Source of the DNA: an uncultured Spirochaetales bacterium
Lineage (GTDB): Bacteria > Spirochaetota > Spirochaetia > Sphaerochaetales > Sphaerochaetaceae
Assembly (NCBI GenBank): GCA_949292445.1
Contig: CASEZU010000029.1
Coordinates: forward strand, 1 to 17,200
Length of the DNA stretch: 17,200 nucleotides
Direction: 5' to 3'
In this document: piece after piece, positions 1 to 8,420 of the stretch
Layout: the number at the start of each line of letters is the position of its first letter
Numbering within the stretch: position 1 is the first letter of the stretch
The notes under the pieces: generated by a model
Seen by the model: the letters and a program-made list of their open reading frames with translations, nothing else
The model's database searches: none
Told to the model about the DNA's origin: nothing
Translations under genes and position numbers: made by a program

Positions 1-1
1 G

Positions 2-193
2 ATGAAAACAAGAAAGTCAGCGTCCAAGCGCTACAAGGTGACGGGATCTGGCAAGGTGGCTTACAAGAAGATGGGCCTCCGCCATATTCTCACGAAGAAG
101 AGCTCCAAGAGGAAGATGCACCTGAGACATGGTGGAATCCTCTCAGCAGTCGAAGCAAAGAGAGCAAAGTCAATGCTCCCCTACGAGAACTAA
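2..193 (+). CDS. rpmI: Large-subunit ribosomal protein bL35 (5' end probably cut by window)
   Basis: Small basic protein of the 50S subunit. The visible product is 63 residues, dense in Lys/Arg, with the bL35 hallmarks [18 protein letters not shown] at the N-terminus, [12 protein letters not shown] in the middle and a short C-terminal helix ending MLPYEN. Family members usually begin M-P-K-M-K-T, so the ATG at position 2 most likely encodes residue 4. The single base before it (g) fits the last base of an AAG lysine codon, so the true start is probably 9 bases upstream, outside the window. rplT follows after 14 bases, the usual rpmI-rplT pair; infC is expected just upstream but is not visible. 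Identity is secure; only the start is uncertain. Confidence 0.96.
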   Translation: MKTRKSASKRYKVTGSGKVAYKKMGLRHILTKKSSKRKMHLRHGGILSAVEAKRAKSMLPYEN

Positions 194-207
194 GGAGTGT
201 GTGAGAA

Positions 208-564
208 ATGCCAAGAGCAGTAGATGGAACCAGGCGTTCGGACAGAAGGAAGAAGATTCTCAATCAGGCCAAGGGCTATTGGGGAAGAAGAAGCACCAAC
301 CACCGCATTGCAAAGGATGCCGTCGCAAAGGCAGGACAGTATGCATACCGCGGCAGGAAGGAGAAGAAGAGGGATTTCAGAAAGCTCTGGATCGCAAGGA
401 TCTCAGCAGCTGTGCAGGCTGAGGGACTCAACTACTCCCAGTTCATGCATGGCCTCAAGCTCATGAACAGCACCCTCAACAGAAAGGCTCTCTCCAATAT
501 GGCCATCGAGGACAAGGCTGCATTCGCAGCACTCGTGGCAGAGGTGAAGAAGGCGCTCGCCTAA
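208..564 (+). CDS. rplT: Large-subunit ribosomal protein bL20
   Basis: Product of 118 residues, the normal bL20 length. bL20 binds 23S rRNA early in 50S assembly and in several bacteria also represses its own operon. The extended basic N-terminal tail (MPRAVDGTRRSDRRKKILNQ), the AKGYWGRRS segment, the YAYRGRKEKKRDFRKLWIARI helix region and the C-terminal globular domain with NRKALSNMAIEDKAAFAALV are all typical. The ATG is preceded by AAGGAG at 192-197, directly overlapping the rpmI stop, with a 10-base spacer. The next gene starts 9 bases after the stop, so the three form one transcript ending at the terminator at 947-971. Confidence 0.98.
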   Translation: MPRAVDGTRRSDRRKKILNQAKGYWGRRSTNHRIAKDAVAKAGQYAYRGRKEKKRDFRKLWIARISAAVQAEGLNYSQFMHGLKLMNSTLNRKALSNMAIEDKAAFAALVAEVKKALA

Positions 565-573
565 GGAGGTTAT

Positions 574-924
574 ATGACCACGATTGAAAGCAGCAGGCTA
601 TTGCTAATGAGAGTACAGAAGGCGGTTGGACTCATCAAGCACCTTCGCGACGAGAACAAGGAACTCCTGGCAAGATTCACGCTTGTCGAGAATCATAACA
701 AGGAGCTTCAGGATCTTTACGATAAGCTCAGCACAGACCAGGCTGCGATCGATCAGGCCATTGCCTCAGCTCTCGAAGAGCTCGATACATCGCTTGGCGA
801 TCTGGAAGGCTTCGAGGATTTCGGCACGCTCGATTCCGAGGAGCTTTCGGAGGCGGAGGATTTCTCCGCAGGACTCGATGCCGAGGATATGGATATCGAG
901 ACTTTCGAGGACGAAGATCTCTGA
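574..924 (+). CDS. Small coiled-coil protein with acidic tail, ZapB-like
   Basis: A 116-residue protein with two parts. Residues 1 to about 70 are a predicted amphipathic, leucine-rich helix (SSRLLLMRVQKAVGLIKHL, then DENKELLARF and HNKELQDLYDKL) that looks like a coiled coil. Residues 70 to 116 are strongly acidic, rich in Glu, Asp, Ser and Phe, with few basic residues and probably disordered. The helical half resembles the small division-associated coiled-coil proteins often annotated ZapB, but low-complexity helices resemble one another easily, so the function is inferred only. AAGGAGGT at 563-570 overlaps the rplT stop and gives a strong ribosome binding site. It is the last gene of the rpmI-rplT transcript. 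There is no signal peptide or membrane segment, so it should be cytoplasmic. Confidence 0.85.
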   Translation: MTTIESSRLLLMRVQKAVGLIKHLRDENKELLARFTLVENHNKELQDLYDKLSTDQAAIDQAIASALEELDTSLGDLEGFEDFGTLDSEELSEAEDFSAGLDAEDMDIETFEDEDL

Positions 925-946
925 GAGATCGATCCTTCAAGGACGG

Positions 947-971
947 AAGGAGGCAGGAATGCCTCCTTTTT
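947..971 (+). terminator. Rho-independent terminator of the rpmI-rplT operon
   Basis: A perfect 9-bp stem AAGGAGGCA (947-955) / TGCCTCCTT (960-968) closes a GGAA loop of GNRA type and is followed by a T-run that continues the stem to 971. It lies 23 bases after the stop of the coiled-coil gene. The opposite strand has no T-run beyond the stem, so it should act on plus-strand transcripts only, although its T-run touches the stop codon of the convergent MATE gene. Confidence 0.9.
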
Positions 972-2302
972 CATTGCCGCCAGATGCCTTTTCTGTAACC
1001 AAAGAAGAATGAGATGGCCCAGTTGAGTGCCCAGCCCACAGGTACGGAATACCAGACGACAGCAACACCGATTGTGCCGGCGAGAAGGAATGACGCAAGC
1101 ACACGGAAGGAGAGATTCACAAGATTGGCGATGGTGAAGACCCTCACATCACCGCTGCCGCGAAGCACGCCGTCCGTAGTCATCTTGAAGCCTATGATCG
1201 AGAAGAACCACCCCATGAAGCTGAGATAGCCCGTGCCTGTAGCATATGCCTCAGGAGTACCTTCCGCGCCAAGAAAAAGCCCAATGAGCTCTGAGGGGAA
1301 GAGCTCAAGCACAGCACATGTGACAATACCGCAGACAAGCACCATCCAGTAGGAAATACGGTATCCGCGTACAACTCTCTCCTCCTCCCTCGCTCCCAGA
1401 TTCTGTGCTGTATAGGAACTCATGGCATTGCCTATTGCGCTCATCGGCACTGTAACAATGTTCTCAAGCCTCATCCCCGCCGAATAGCCTGCAAGCACCT
1501 GGGAACCGAATCCGTTCACCACGCTCTGCACGAGCATCATGCCGATCGACACCGTCGACTGCTGCAGTATGGAGGGAATGGCGACCCTGACCATGGAACG
1601 AAGAACCTGGGCATCGAAGAGTTTTCCCCCGCGCCCGTCCATCGAGGAGAGCGTACGGAGAAGGATGAGAAAAGAGAGACAGGCAGAAAGCGCCTGGGAT
1701 ATCAGCGTGGCCCATGCCGCTCCCGCGATCCCCCAGGGAAGGATGGCAACCATCAGCAGATCGAGCGCCACATTCAGCAGCGAGGAGAAAATCAGGAGAT
1801 AGAGGGGTATCCTGGACTTCCCCAGCGCATTGAAGATGGAGGAGAGGATGTTGTACATGAAAAGGAACGGCAGCCCGAGGAAATAGATCTGCAGATAGAG
1901 CGCTGAATCGGAGAGTATGTCGGAGGGTGTGTTCAGAGCCGTCATGATCTCATCCGAGGCAATGTAGCCGACAGCGGCAAGTACAAGTGAAAGGACGAGA
2001 AATGACACAAGGGATGTGTTTATGGAGAGCTTCATCTCATCATAGCGCCTTGCTCCGAACGACCTGCTGATCAACACCGAGGCTCCCACACCTCCGCCTA
2101 TCGCGACAGCAATGAATACGGATGTGAGCGAGTAAGAGGCCCCGACTGCCGCCAGTGCCTTCTCTCCGACAAAGCGGCCGACTATCACGGAATCGGTCAT
2201 CGTATAGAGCTGCTGGAAGAGATTCCCGAGCATCATCGGCAGCGAGAAAATCAGCAGCGCCCTGAGCGGCGTGTAATGTATGAGGTATTCGTTGTCTTTC
2301 AT
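971..2302 (-). CDS. MATE family multidrug/organic-cation efflux transporter
   Basis: A 443-residue integral membrane protein of the MatE family, which exports drugs or metabolites in exchange for Na+ or H+. About 12 hydrophobic segments run along its length in two homologous halves. The N-terminal LLIFSLPMMLGNLFQQLYTM, the TDSVIVGRFVGEKALAAVGA motif and a second-half counterpart around VRVAIPSILQQSTVSIGMML are typical. I start at the ATG at 2302 (MKDNEYLIHYTP) because family members begin a few residues before the first helix; the open frame runs 20 codons further to a TTG at 2362, which would add a Cys/Pro-rich segment with no counterpart. It is transcribed divergently from yidD and ends against the rplT operon terminator. 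The substrate cannot be read from sequence. Confidence 0.93.
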   Translation of the reverse strand: MKDNEYLIHYTPLRALLIFSLPMMLGNLFQQLYTMTDSVIVGRFVGEKALAAVGASYSLTSVFIAVAIGGGVGASVLISRSFGARRYDEMKLSINTSLVSFLVLSLVLAAVGYIASDEIMTALNTPSDILSDSALYLQIYFLGLPFLFMYNILSSIFNALGKSRIPLYLLIFSSLLNVALDLLMVAILPWGIAGAAWATLISQALSACLSFLILLRTLSSMDGRGGKLFDAQVLRSMVRVAIPSILQQSTVSIGMMLVQSVVNGFGSQVLAGYSAGMRLENIVTVPMSAIGNAMSSYTAQNLGAREEERVVRGYRISYWMVLVCGIVTCAVLELFPSELIGLFLGAEGTPEAYATGTGYLSFMGWFFSIIGFKMTTDGVLRGSGDVRVFTIANLVNLSFRVLASFLLAGTIGVAVVWYSVPVGWALNWAISFFFGYRKGIWRQ

Positions 2303-2333
2303 CTTGCATCCCGGCTGCGGCCGGCAGTGGAAT

Positions 2334-2362
2334 ATTTTCCTGCAGAGAGGAAAGGTGGTCAA
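2334..2362 (-). promoter_or_regulatory. Candidate sigma-70-type promoter for the MATE gene
   Basis: On the minus strand TTGACC (2362-2357; 5 of 6 to the -35 consensus), a 17-base spacer and GAAAAT (2339-2334; 4 of 6 to the -10) precede the MATE start by about 31 bases. No strong Shine-Dalgarno sequence is visible before the ATG. The position is back-to-back with the yidD promoter. Confidence 0.45.
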
Positions 2363-2368
2363 TACGCC

Positions 2369-2395
2369 TTGAACGAAAACGCTGTGCCGTATAAT
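2369..2395 (+). promoter_or_regulatory. Candidate promoter for yidD
   Basis: TTGAAC (2369-2374) and a perfect TATAAT (2390-2395) are separated by 15 bases. The GTG start of yidD lies only 10 bases after the -10, leaving room for a 5' leader of only a few bases, and no Shine-Dalgarno is present. The short spacer is the weak point. Confidence 0.5.
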
Positions 2396-2405
2396 CTTTC
2401 AGGCT

Positions 2406-2702
2406 GTGAAGAATATCCTGAGGGAGCTGTATCTGATCCCGGTTTACCTGTACAAAGCCCTTATAAGCCCGTTCGTCGGCCCCTGCTGCCGCTATACACC
2501 TTCCTGCTCCATTTATATGATGCAGGCGGTGAAGAAGTTCGGCATCCTGAAGGGAACGGTGATGGGCACCGCAAGGCTCCTGCGATGCCGCAAGGGATTT
2601 CTCGGAGGTCCCGATCCCGTACCTGATGAATGGTCATGGAAGAGGATAAAGTCTGACTGGAAAGCCTACAGGACTCCCAAGGGTCAGTCACATATCGAAT
2701 GA
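2406..2702 (+). CDS. yidD: Membrane protein insertion efficiency factor YidD
   Basis: A 98-residue member of the YidD family, a small membrane-associated protein that helps the YidC/Sec insertion machinery. The diagnostic run is present: an amphipathic N-terminal helix (ILRELYLIPVYLYKALISP), then GPCCRYTPSCSIYMMQAVKK with the conserved cysteines, then LKGTVMGTARLLRCRKGFLGGPDPVP. Translation starts at GTG; no ATG exists upstream of the conserved core, and this start gives the family's normal N-terminus. In many bacteria yidD neighbours rnpA and yidC; here it is isolated, divergent from the MATE gene and tail-to-tail with udk, whose last codons it overlaps by 19 bases. Confidence 0.95.
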   Translation: MKNILRELYLIPVYLYKALISPFVGPCCRYTPSCSIYMMQAVKKFGILKGTVMGTARLLRCRKGFLGGPDPVPDEWSWKRIKSDWKAYRTPKGQSHIE

Positions 2703-3301
2703 ACGAATGAGAAGAGGACCTGCATGGCCTGTTCGTTGTAGCCGCCCTCCGGAATGATGAGATCGGCATACTCCTTCATCGGCTCGATGAAGCTGAAGTG
2801 GCCGGGCCGCACGACCTGGGTATACTGCTCTATGACACTCTCAAGCGTCCTTCCCCTCTCCGCGATATCCCTCTTGAGGCGGCGTATGAAACGTATGTCC
2901 GCAGGCGTATCCACATACAGCTTGAGATCGAGGATGTTCCGGATGCGCTCATCGTAGAAGATCATCAGGCCGTCTATGATGATCAGCTTCTTCGGCTCCA
3001 CACGCACGAACTCGTCCATACGGCGGTGATGGACGAAATCGTACTGCGGCATCATGCAGGCTCTGCCGTTCTTGAGATCCGTGAGGTTCTCCAGCATCAG
3101 ATCCATGTCAAAGGCATCAGGATGATCGAAGTTGTATGCCGTGATGTTGTCATTGCTGATGAACGGGGCACTTTTGTAGTAGCTGTCCTGTGAGACAAGG
3201 ACGGACTCGGAGTGAGCCTCCTTGATACGCCTTACGACAGTACTCTTTCCCGAGCCAGAACCACCTGTTATCCCTATCAGCCTGACATCCATCTCATTCA
3301 T
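2684..3301 (-). CDS. udk: Uridine kinase
   Basis: A 205-residue P-loop kinase that phosphorylates uridine (and usually cytidine) to the monophosphate in pyrimidine salvage. Walker A GGSGSGKST lies at residues 13-21. It is followed by SQDSYYK, the NFDHPDAFD substrate-binding motif and PQYDFVHHRR; the lid region RRLKRDIAERGRT and IIPEGG near the C-terminus are also typical of uridine kinases. The ATG at 3301 overlaps the lepA stop by 8 bases; a second ATG at 3292 (MDVRLIGITGG) is an equally plausible start. Either way translation is probably coupled to lepA. It is the last gene of the minus-strand cluster and its 3' end overlaps the convergent yidD. No convincing terminator was found after it. 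Confidence 0.94.
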   Translation of the reverse strand: MNEMDVRLIGITGGSGSGKSTVVRRIKEAHSESVLVSQDSYYKSAPFISNDNITAYNFDHPDAFDMDLMLENLTDLKNGRACMMPQYDFVHHRRMDEFVRVEPKKLIIIDGLMIFYDERIRNILDLKLYVDTPADIRFIRRLKRDIAERGRTLESVIEQYTQVVRPGHFSFIEPMKEYADLIIPEGGYNEQAMQVLFSFVHSICD

Positions 3302-5105
3302 CCTCGTCCGTCTTTAGCACAGCAAGGAACGCACTCTGCGGTATCTCGACATTGCCGACCATCTTCATGCGCTTCTTGCCTTCCTTCTGCTTCTCCAGGA
3401 GCTTGCGCTTACGCGATATATCTCCGCCATAGCACTTCGCAGTGACATCCTTGCGGTACGCTGAGACAGTCTCGCGGGAGATGATCTGGCCGCCGATGGC
3501 AGCCTGTATCGCTATCTTGAACTGCTGCCTCGGTATCTCCTTCTTGAGGCGCTCGCAGACCACCCTGCCACGGGCCTGTGCATTGCCCTTGAAAACGAGC
3601 TGCGAAAGCGCATCAACGCTGTCACCGTTCACCAGGATATCGAGGCGCACGAGCTCCGTACGCTTGTAACCGATGACGGAGTAATCGAACGAAGCATAGC
3701 CGCGGGATATGGACTTGAGACGGTCGTAGAAATCGAATAGCACCTCGGCAAGAGGCATCTCGTAGATCAGCTCAACCCTCTTCTCATCGAGATAGTTCAT
3801 TCCCGTCTGCACACCCCTTTTCTCAAGGCACAGCGTGATGATCGGACCCACATACTGCGTCGGCGTGATTATATCAGCGGAGATATACGGCTCCTCTGCA
3901 TAGTCGATGCGCGTCACATCCGGATACTCGAGAGGGTTGTCTATCTCCTCCGTCTCACCGTTCTTCATATGGACGATGTATCTTACAGAAGGCGAAGTGA
4001 AGACTATCGAGAGATCGAATTCCCTCTCGATCCTCTCCTGCACGACCTCCAAATGGAGCATTCCCAGAAAGCCGCAGCGGAAACCGAAACCGAGTGCCGC
4101 AGAATTGTCCTTCTCATAGACAAGCGAGGCATCATTGAGCTTGAGGCGCTCGATGGCCTCCTGCAGCTCCTCATAGTCATTGCTGTCGACAGGATAAATC
4201 GAGGAGAAGACAACGGGTTTGACTTCCTTGAAGCCTGCCATCGGTTCGTCCGCGGGATCGGAGACAAGCGTTACAGTATCTCCCACGCGGATATCCGAGA
4301 TGGTCTTTATGCCTGCGATGAAGTAACCGACATCGCCTGCTGACAGCACGGGACGCGATACAAGCTGCAGCTGGAAGATTCCCGTGTCCTCCGTCCTGTA
4401 TTCAGCTCCCGAGTGCATGAACCTTATGACATCGCCCGGACGGAGAGAGCCAGAGAAGAGGCGGCAGTGCACGATGACACCGCGGTACGGATCATAGTGC
4501 GAGTCAAAGATCAGCGCCTTCAGCGGATCCTCAGGGTTCCCCTCCGGAGGTGGGATCAGATTGACAATGGCCTCATAGAGGGTGTCCACGCCCTCCCCTG
4601 TCTTCGCGGAGACAAAGCACGCGGAATCAGGATCGAGCCCGAGATCGTGATCGATCTGATGCAGGCATGAAGGGATATCCGCAGAGGGAAGGTCTATCTT
4701 GTTTATTACCGGAATTATCTCCAGATTGTGCTCCATCGCGAGATAGAGGTTGGCAAGCGTCTGAGCCTCCACGCCCTGCGAGGCATCAATGAGAAGCAGA
4801 GCACCCTCGCACGATGAGATGGCCCTTGACACCTCATAAGTGAAATCGACATGGCCCGGCGTGTCTACTAGGTTGAGCTCATACTCCTCTCCGTCTGATG
4901 CGGTGTAAGGAATCGTCACAGCCTGGCTCTTTATCGTGATGCCGCGCTCCCTCTCGATGTCCATGTTATCCAGGATCTGCGTCTGCTGCGGCCCCCGCGA
5001 TGTGACAAGGCGGGCGCGCTCTATGAAGCGGTCCGCCAGTGTTGATTTCCCATGATCGATATGGGCAATGATGCAGAAATTCCTCTTATGCTTAGTATCA
5101 ATCAT
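3294..5105 (-). CDS. lepA: Elongation factor 4, ribosomal back-translocation GTPase
   Basis: A 603-residue translational GTPase of normal LepA/EF4 length, acting on ribosomes during initiation or stalled elongation. G1 is AHIDHGKST (residues 14-22), G2/switch I lies in RERGITIK, G3 is [14 protein letters not shown], and G4 is NKIDLPSAD. The LepA-specific C-terminal domain is intact, ending with [19 protein letters not shown] and [14 protein letters not shown]. The ATG at 5105 overlaps the ftsH stop as ATGA, so it has no need of its own ribosome binding site and none is seen; translation is presumably coupled to ftsH. No missing motifs. Confidence 0.98.
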   Translation of the reverse strand: MIDTKHKRNFCIIAHIDHGKSTLADRFIERARLVTSRGPQQTQILDNMDIERERGITIKSQAVTIPYTASDGEEYELNLVDTPGHVDFTYEVSRAISSCEGALLLIDASQGVEAQTLANLYLAMEHNLEIIPVINKIDLPSADIPSCLHQIDHDLGLDPDSACFVSAKTGEGVDTLYEAIVNLIPPPEGNPEDPLKALIFDSHYDPYRGVIVHCRLFSGSLRPGDVIRFMHSGAEYRTEDTGIFQLQLVSRPVLSAGDVGYFIAGIKTISDIRVGDTVTLVSDPADEPMAGFKEVKPVVFSSIYPVDSNDYEELQEAIERLKLNDASLVYEKDNSAALGFGFRCGFLGMLHLEVVQERIEREFDLSIVFTSPSVRYIVHMKNGETEEIDNPLEYPDVTRIDYAEEPYISADIITPTQYVGPIITLCLEKRGVQTGMNYLDEKRVELIYEMPLAEVLFDFYDRLKSISRGYASFDYSVIGYKRTELVRLDILVNGDSVDALSQLVFKGNAQARGRVVCERLKKEIPRQQFKIAIQAAIGGQIISRETVSAYRKDVTAKCYGGDISRKRKLLEKQKEGKKRMKMVGNVEIPQSAFLAVLKTDEDE

Positions 5106-7135
5106 ACAAGGTCCGTAACATGCTCAGCTGGAGGGAAACCGAACATCTCCCTGATTTCCTTATCGTCGAGTGTCTCCTTATCGACCAGAGCCTGTGTCAG
5201 CTGATCCAGCTGATCACGATGCTCCGAGAGGATCGTCCTTGTATCATCCATGCATTTATCAAGGATCTTGTGTATCTCCTGATCAATACGTCTCGCAGTC
5301 TCCTCTGAGTAGTCCTTGTGCTGGGCTATCTCACGGCCGAGGAAGAGCGGCTCATCATCGTTTGCAAGCGAGATGAAACCGAGATCGGACATACCCCACT
5401 CAGTGACCATGCGCCTCGCCATCTCAGTCGCCTGCTTGATGTCATTGGAGGTGCCTGTCGTCGTCTCACCGTAGATGATATCCTCTGCGACATAACCGCC
5501 CATGCAGATCTTGATCCTATCCTCGAGATACGAACGGTTCTTTGTATAGGAGTCCTTCTCCGGGAGGCTCATCGTAAGGCCGAGAGCCCTTCCATGCGGA
5601 ATGATCGTGACCTTGTGAAGCGGATCGACATACTTGAGATAGTAGTGAAGGAGCGTGTGGCCGGCCTCATGATAAGCCGTGGCCCTCTTCTCCTCCTCAG
5701 TCATATAAACAGACTCCCTGGCGACGCCGAGAAGTATCTTGTCGCGGGCTTTCTCGAAATCATCCATGTTGACAGTCGTGCGGTTTGCGCGGGCGGCAAA
5801 GAGCGCGGCCTCATTGACGAGATTCGCGAGGTCGGCACCGGATGAACCGGGAGTTGCGCGCGCGACACGCGGAAGATCCACATCCGCTGCGGTCTGCACC
5901 TTCTTCGCATGTATGCGGAGGATATCTAGCCTCTCCTGCACATCAGGAAGCGACACGACAACCTGCCTGTCGAAGCGACCCGGGCGGAGAAGCGCAGGAT
6001 CGAGGACATCAGGACGGTTTGTCGCAGCCATGACGATGACGCCGGGATCGGAGGAGAAGCCATCCATCTCGACAAGCATCTGGTTCAGCGTCTGCTCCCT
6101 CTCATCATGTCCGCCGCCGAGTCCGGATCCTCTTGCACGGCCCACGGCATCGAGCTCATCGATGAAGATGATGCACGGAGCGTTCTTCCTTGCCTCCGCA
6201 AAGAGGTCCCTCACCCTCGCAGCGCCCATGCCGACAAACATCTCGACAAAGTCTGAACCGGAAGTATGGAGGAACGAGACTCCTGCCTCTCCTGCGACAG
6301 CACGGGCAAGCAGCGTCTTTCCCGTTCCCGGAGGTCCGACGAGGAGCACACCGCGGGGAATGCGGGCACCGATCTTCACGAAGCGGTCAGGATGCTTGAG
6401 GAAATCCACGACCTCCTGAAGCTCGTTCTTGGCCTCCTTCTGCCCCGCCACATCGGCAAATGTCACCTTCTTGTCGTTTTTGCCGTACATCTGGGCATGG
6501 CTCTTGCCGAAATTGGACATCATGCGGTTGCCGCCGGCAGCCCCTGTCTGCCTCATAATCATGACGATCATGACGATGAAGATCACCCATGGCAGCAGCT
6601 GGATAAGTATGTACCAGAACGGTGTCGGCTGCACTGCGCCCGTGACATCGATGCCATTTGCCTTGAGCGTTTCAAGAAGGGAAGCATCGTAATACGGAAT
6701 GCGGCATGTCCCCTCCGCCCCGTTGAGAAGGCGGTAATTCACGACATTCTGCTCGACTATCGTCACACTGCCGACATCTCCGTTCTCAACATAGGAGAGG
6801 AACGTGGAATATGATGTCTCAGTACGCTGGACACTGGATGTGTCAGTCATGAAGACATATGCAAAGGATATAATCAGGAGGATCAGGGCCACCAGGGCTA
6901 TGCGGTTGCGCCTGGCACTTCCCTTGAGGTCATGACGTCCATCATTGCCGCCATTGTCGCTGCCCCAGTATCTGTACTGATCATATATGTTTTTCTTAGG
7001 CTTGTCCCCGTCCTTCTTCTCGTCCCGGGACCTGCCTCCCTTATCATCAGGCTCGTTGGAATGGGGCTGCTCAGGAGGTGTCTCCTGAGGCTTCTCCTCA
7101 TTCTCCTTATAGTCTTTATCGTCCATAGGATTCAT
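5102..7135 (-). CDS. ftsH: ATP-dependent zinc metalloprotease FtsH with long charged N-terminal extension
   Basis: A 677-residue membrane-anchored AAA+ protease that degrades misfolded membrane and regulatory proteins. Domains in order: a highly charged, Pro/Gly/Asn-rich stretch (1-78), TM1 (about 79-97), a periplasmic domain, TM2 (about 173-194), Walker A GPPGTGKT (267-274), Walker B IIFIDE (322-327), the second region of homology around [20 protein letters not shown] (371-390), the zinc site HEAGH (489-493) and a likely third ligand Asp565. Most FtsH proteins start within a few residues of TM1, so the 78-residue cytoplasmic head is unusual. Start is ATG at 7135; a second ATG three codons in is possible. 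No Shine-Dalgarno is seen; a promoter with its -10 only 7 bases before the ATG suggests a leaderless mRNA. It lies 16 bases after tilS and overlaps lepA by 4 bases. Confidence 0.97.
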   Translation of the reverse strand: MNPMDDKDYKENEEKPQETPPEQPHSNEPDDKGGRSRDEKKDGDKPKKNIYDQYRYWGSDNGGNDGRHDLKGSARRNRIALVALILLIISFAYVFMTDTSSVQRTETSYSTFLSYVENGDVGSVTIVEQNVVNYRLLNGAEGTCRIPYYDASLLETLKANGIDVTGAVQPTPFWYILIQLLPWVIFIVMIVMIMRQTGAAGGNRMMSNFGKSHAQMYGKNDKKVTFADVAGQKEAKNELQEVVDFLKHPDRFVKIGARIPRGVLLVGPPGTGKTLLARAVAGEAGVSFLHTSGSDFVEMFVGMGAARVRDLFAEARKNAPCIIFIDELDAVGRARGSGLGGGHDEREQTLNQMLVEMDGFSSDPGVIVMAATNRPDVLDPALLRPGRFDRQVVVSLPDVQERLDILRIHAKKVQTAADVDLPRVARATPGSSGADLANLVNEAALFAARANRTTVNMDDFEKARDKILLGVARESVYMTEEEKRATAYHEAGHTLLHYYLKYVDPLHKVTIIPHGRALGLTMSLPEKDSYTKNRSYLEDRIKICMGGYVAEDIIYGETTTGTSNDIKQATEMARRMVTEWGMSDLGFISLANDDEPLFLGREIAQHKDYSEETARRIDQEIHKILDKCMDDTRTILSEHRDQLDQLTQALVDKETLDDKEIREMFGFPPAEHVTDLV

Positions 7136-7142
7136 TTTTCAG

Positions 7143-7171
7143 AATATAACTTTATTCTATTTCAATAGCAA
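7143..7171 (-). promoter_or_regulatory. Candidate internal promoter for ftsH
   Basis: On the minus strand TTGCTA (7171-7166), a 17-base spacer and TATATT (7148-7143) lie over the end of tilS. Seven bases (CTGAAAA) separate the -10 from the ftsH ATG, so transcription would begin at or next to the start codon. It would let ftsH-lepA-udk be expressed apart from the upstream genes. Confidence 0.5.
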
Positions 7172-8420
7172 GGGCAGTCCCTTCCGGAGAGGCGGAAAGC
7201 AGACGTGAGGAAAGTCTGTCGCGGCCCCCTGCAAAGCGTGCGAAAAAAGCAGCGATTCCCACTCGGTCCTCCAGCACCAGTGAATACGGGACACGCATGT
7301 CCTTCTCAAGCTCCGAGACCTTCTTCAGCCCTCCCTTCAGCATAATCTCATCGCCTTCGCGGGATGTGCGGAGGATAACAGGAGGAACGAGCTTTTTCTC
7401 GTCGATTATCAATGTCCGGCTGTCAGGAACAGTTCTCCTGAGTGCAATACGGCCGCAGCGGGCCTCTCCGCCGCTCAGAGATGTGACGAAGTCCTGCAGC
7501 GGCGGGAATATCCTTATCGATGTACTTGAGAAATAGAAATGGATACCAAATGCCTCTGCCCTTCCGTTTCCAAGCTGTGCTTTCCTGACAATCTCCCCGA
7601 TGAAACTGCGTGGGATGCGCTCGCCGCAGCCAAAGCGCCGGAAAGACCTGAATATCACTTCTTCCTGCTGGAACGGAAGCGCGGAGAGGAAAGATTCCCT
7701 GGCTATGGACACACAGAAGCCCTCATCCGCAGTAAGCGGAGGATGGTTTCTCCTTAGCAAGGCGACGTTTGCGGCTATCGCGGCTATCGAGTTCCTGGCT
7801 TCCTCTGTCACTGCGGGAAGCAGGAAGCGCCTGATGCTGTTGCGGAGATAGGATGTATCCCCGTTGGTGGAATCCTCCGACCATCTCAGCCCGGAATCTT
7901 CAAGGAATGAGAGTATCTCGCGCTTGGGAACGGAGAGTATCGGCCGGAAGATGCTGCCATCATCCCTGACAATCCCCTGATAGGAAAAGAAAGGGGATCC
8001 TGAGAGGATGCGCATGAGCACAGTCTCCACCTGGTCCTCTCTGTGATGGGCGGTGAGTATCCTGGTGAAATTTCCTTCCGCCGCTGCTTTCCGCAGGATG
8101 GAATAACGAACCTCGCGGGCTGCGGCTTCCGTTCCAATGCCTTTTCCGGAAGCGATGGAGGCGATCATTCCCTCAGGCACCATCTCAATGCGGAGCGGAA
8201 TGCCGAGAAGCTCCGCATTCCTCTTATTAAGCTCAGCCTCCGCATCGAGCTCTGCCCTCGGCCTGAGAGCATGGTCGACATAGAGCGCCTCTGTCCGCTC
8301 CGGAGCCAGAAGGGAAAGCACCGCCATCAGGAAAAGCGAGTCGGAACCTCCGGAGAAAGCAAGAAGCAGCTTGCCGGGAGGCAGTATGATCCCCTCAGGA
8401 ATTCGCCCACTGAGCGACAT
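7152..8420 (-). CDS. tilS: tRNA(Ile)-lysidine synthase
   Basis: A 422-residue N-type ATP pyrophosphatase that converts C34 of the CAU-anticodon tRNA-Ile to lysidine, an essential step for reading AUA. The PP-loop SGGSDS is at residues 23-28, the YVDHALRP and LTAHHREDQVETVLMRI motifs follow, and the C-terminal substrate domain (VILRTSREGDEIMLKGGLKK onward) is present. The open frame extends to 8525, but that adds an Arg-rich stretch translated from inside pth. I choose the ATG at 8420 because GGGGAGGA lies 9 bases upstream and the resulting N-terminus enters the PP-loop domain at the usual distance. It overlaps pth by 26 bases. Adjacency to ftsH also occurs in Borrelia and, with hpt between, in Bacillus. 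Confidence 0.94.
   Translation of the reverse strand: MSLSGRIPEGIILPPGKLLLAFSGGSDSLFLMAVLSLLAPERTEALYVDHALRPRAELDAEAELNKRNAELLGIPLRIEMVPEGMIASIASGKGIGTEAAAREVRYSILRKAAAEGNFTRILTAHHREDQVETVLMRILSGSPFFSYQGIVRDDGSIFRPILSVPKREILSFLEDSGLRWSEDSTNGDTSYLRNSIRRFLLPAVTEEARNSIAAIAANVALLRRNHPPLTADEGFCVSIARESFLSALPFQQEEVIFRSFRRFGCGERIPRSFIGEIVRKAQLGNGRAEAFGIHFYFSSTSIRIFPPLQDFVTSLSGGEARCGRIALRRTVPDSRTLIIDEKKLVPPVILRTSREGDEIMLKGGLKKVSELEKDMRVPYSLVLEDRVGIAAFFARFAGGRDRLSSRLLSASPEGTALAIEIE

Noticed and set aside
5318..5845. Plus-strand open frames opposite ftsH, including this one and 5739-6419
   Set aside because: Shadows of the FtsH coding frame; low-complexity translations, no ribosome binding site or domain.
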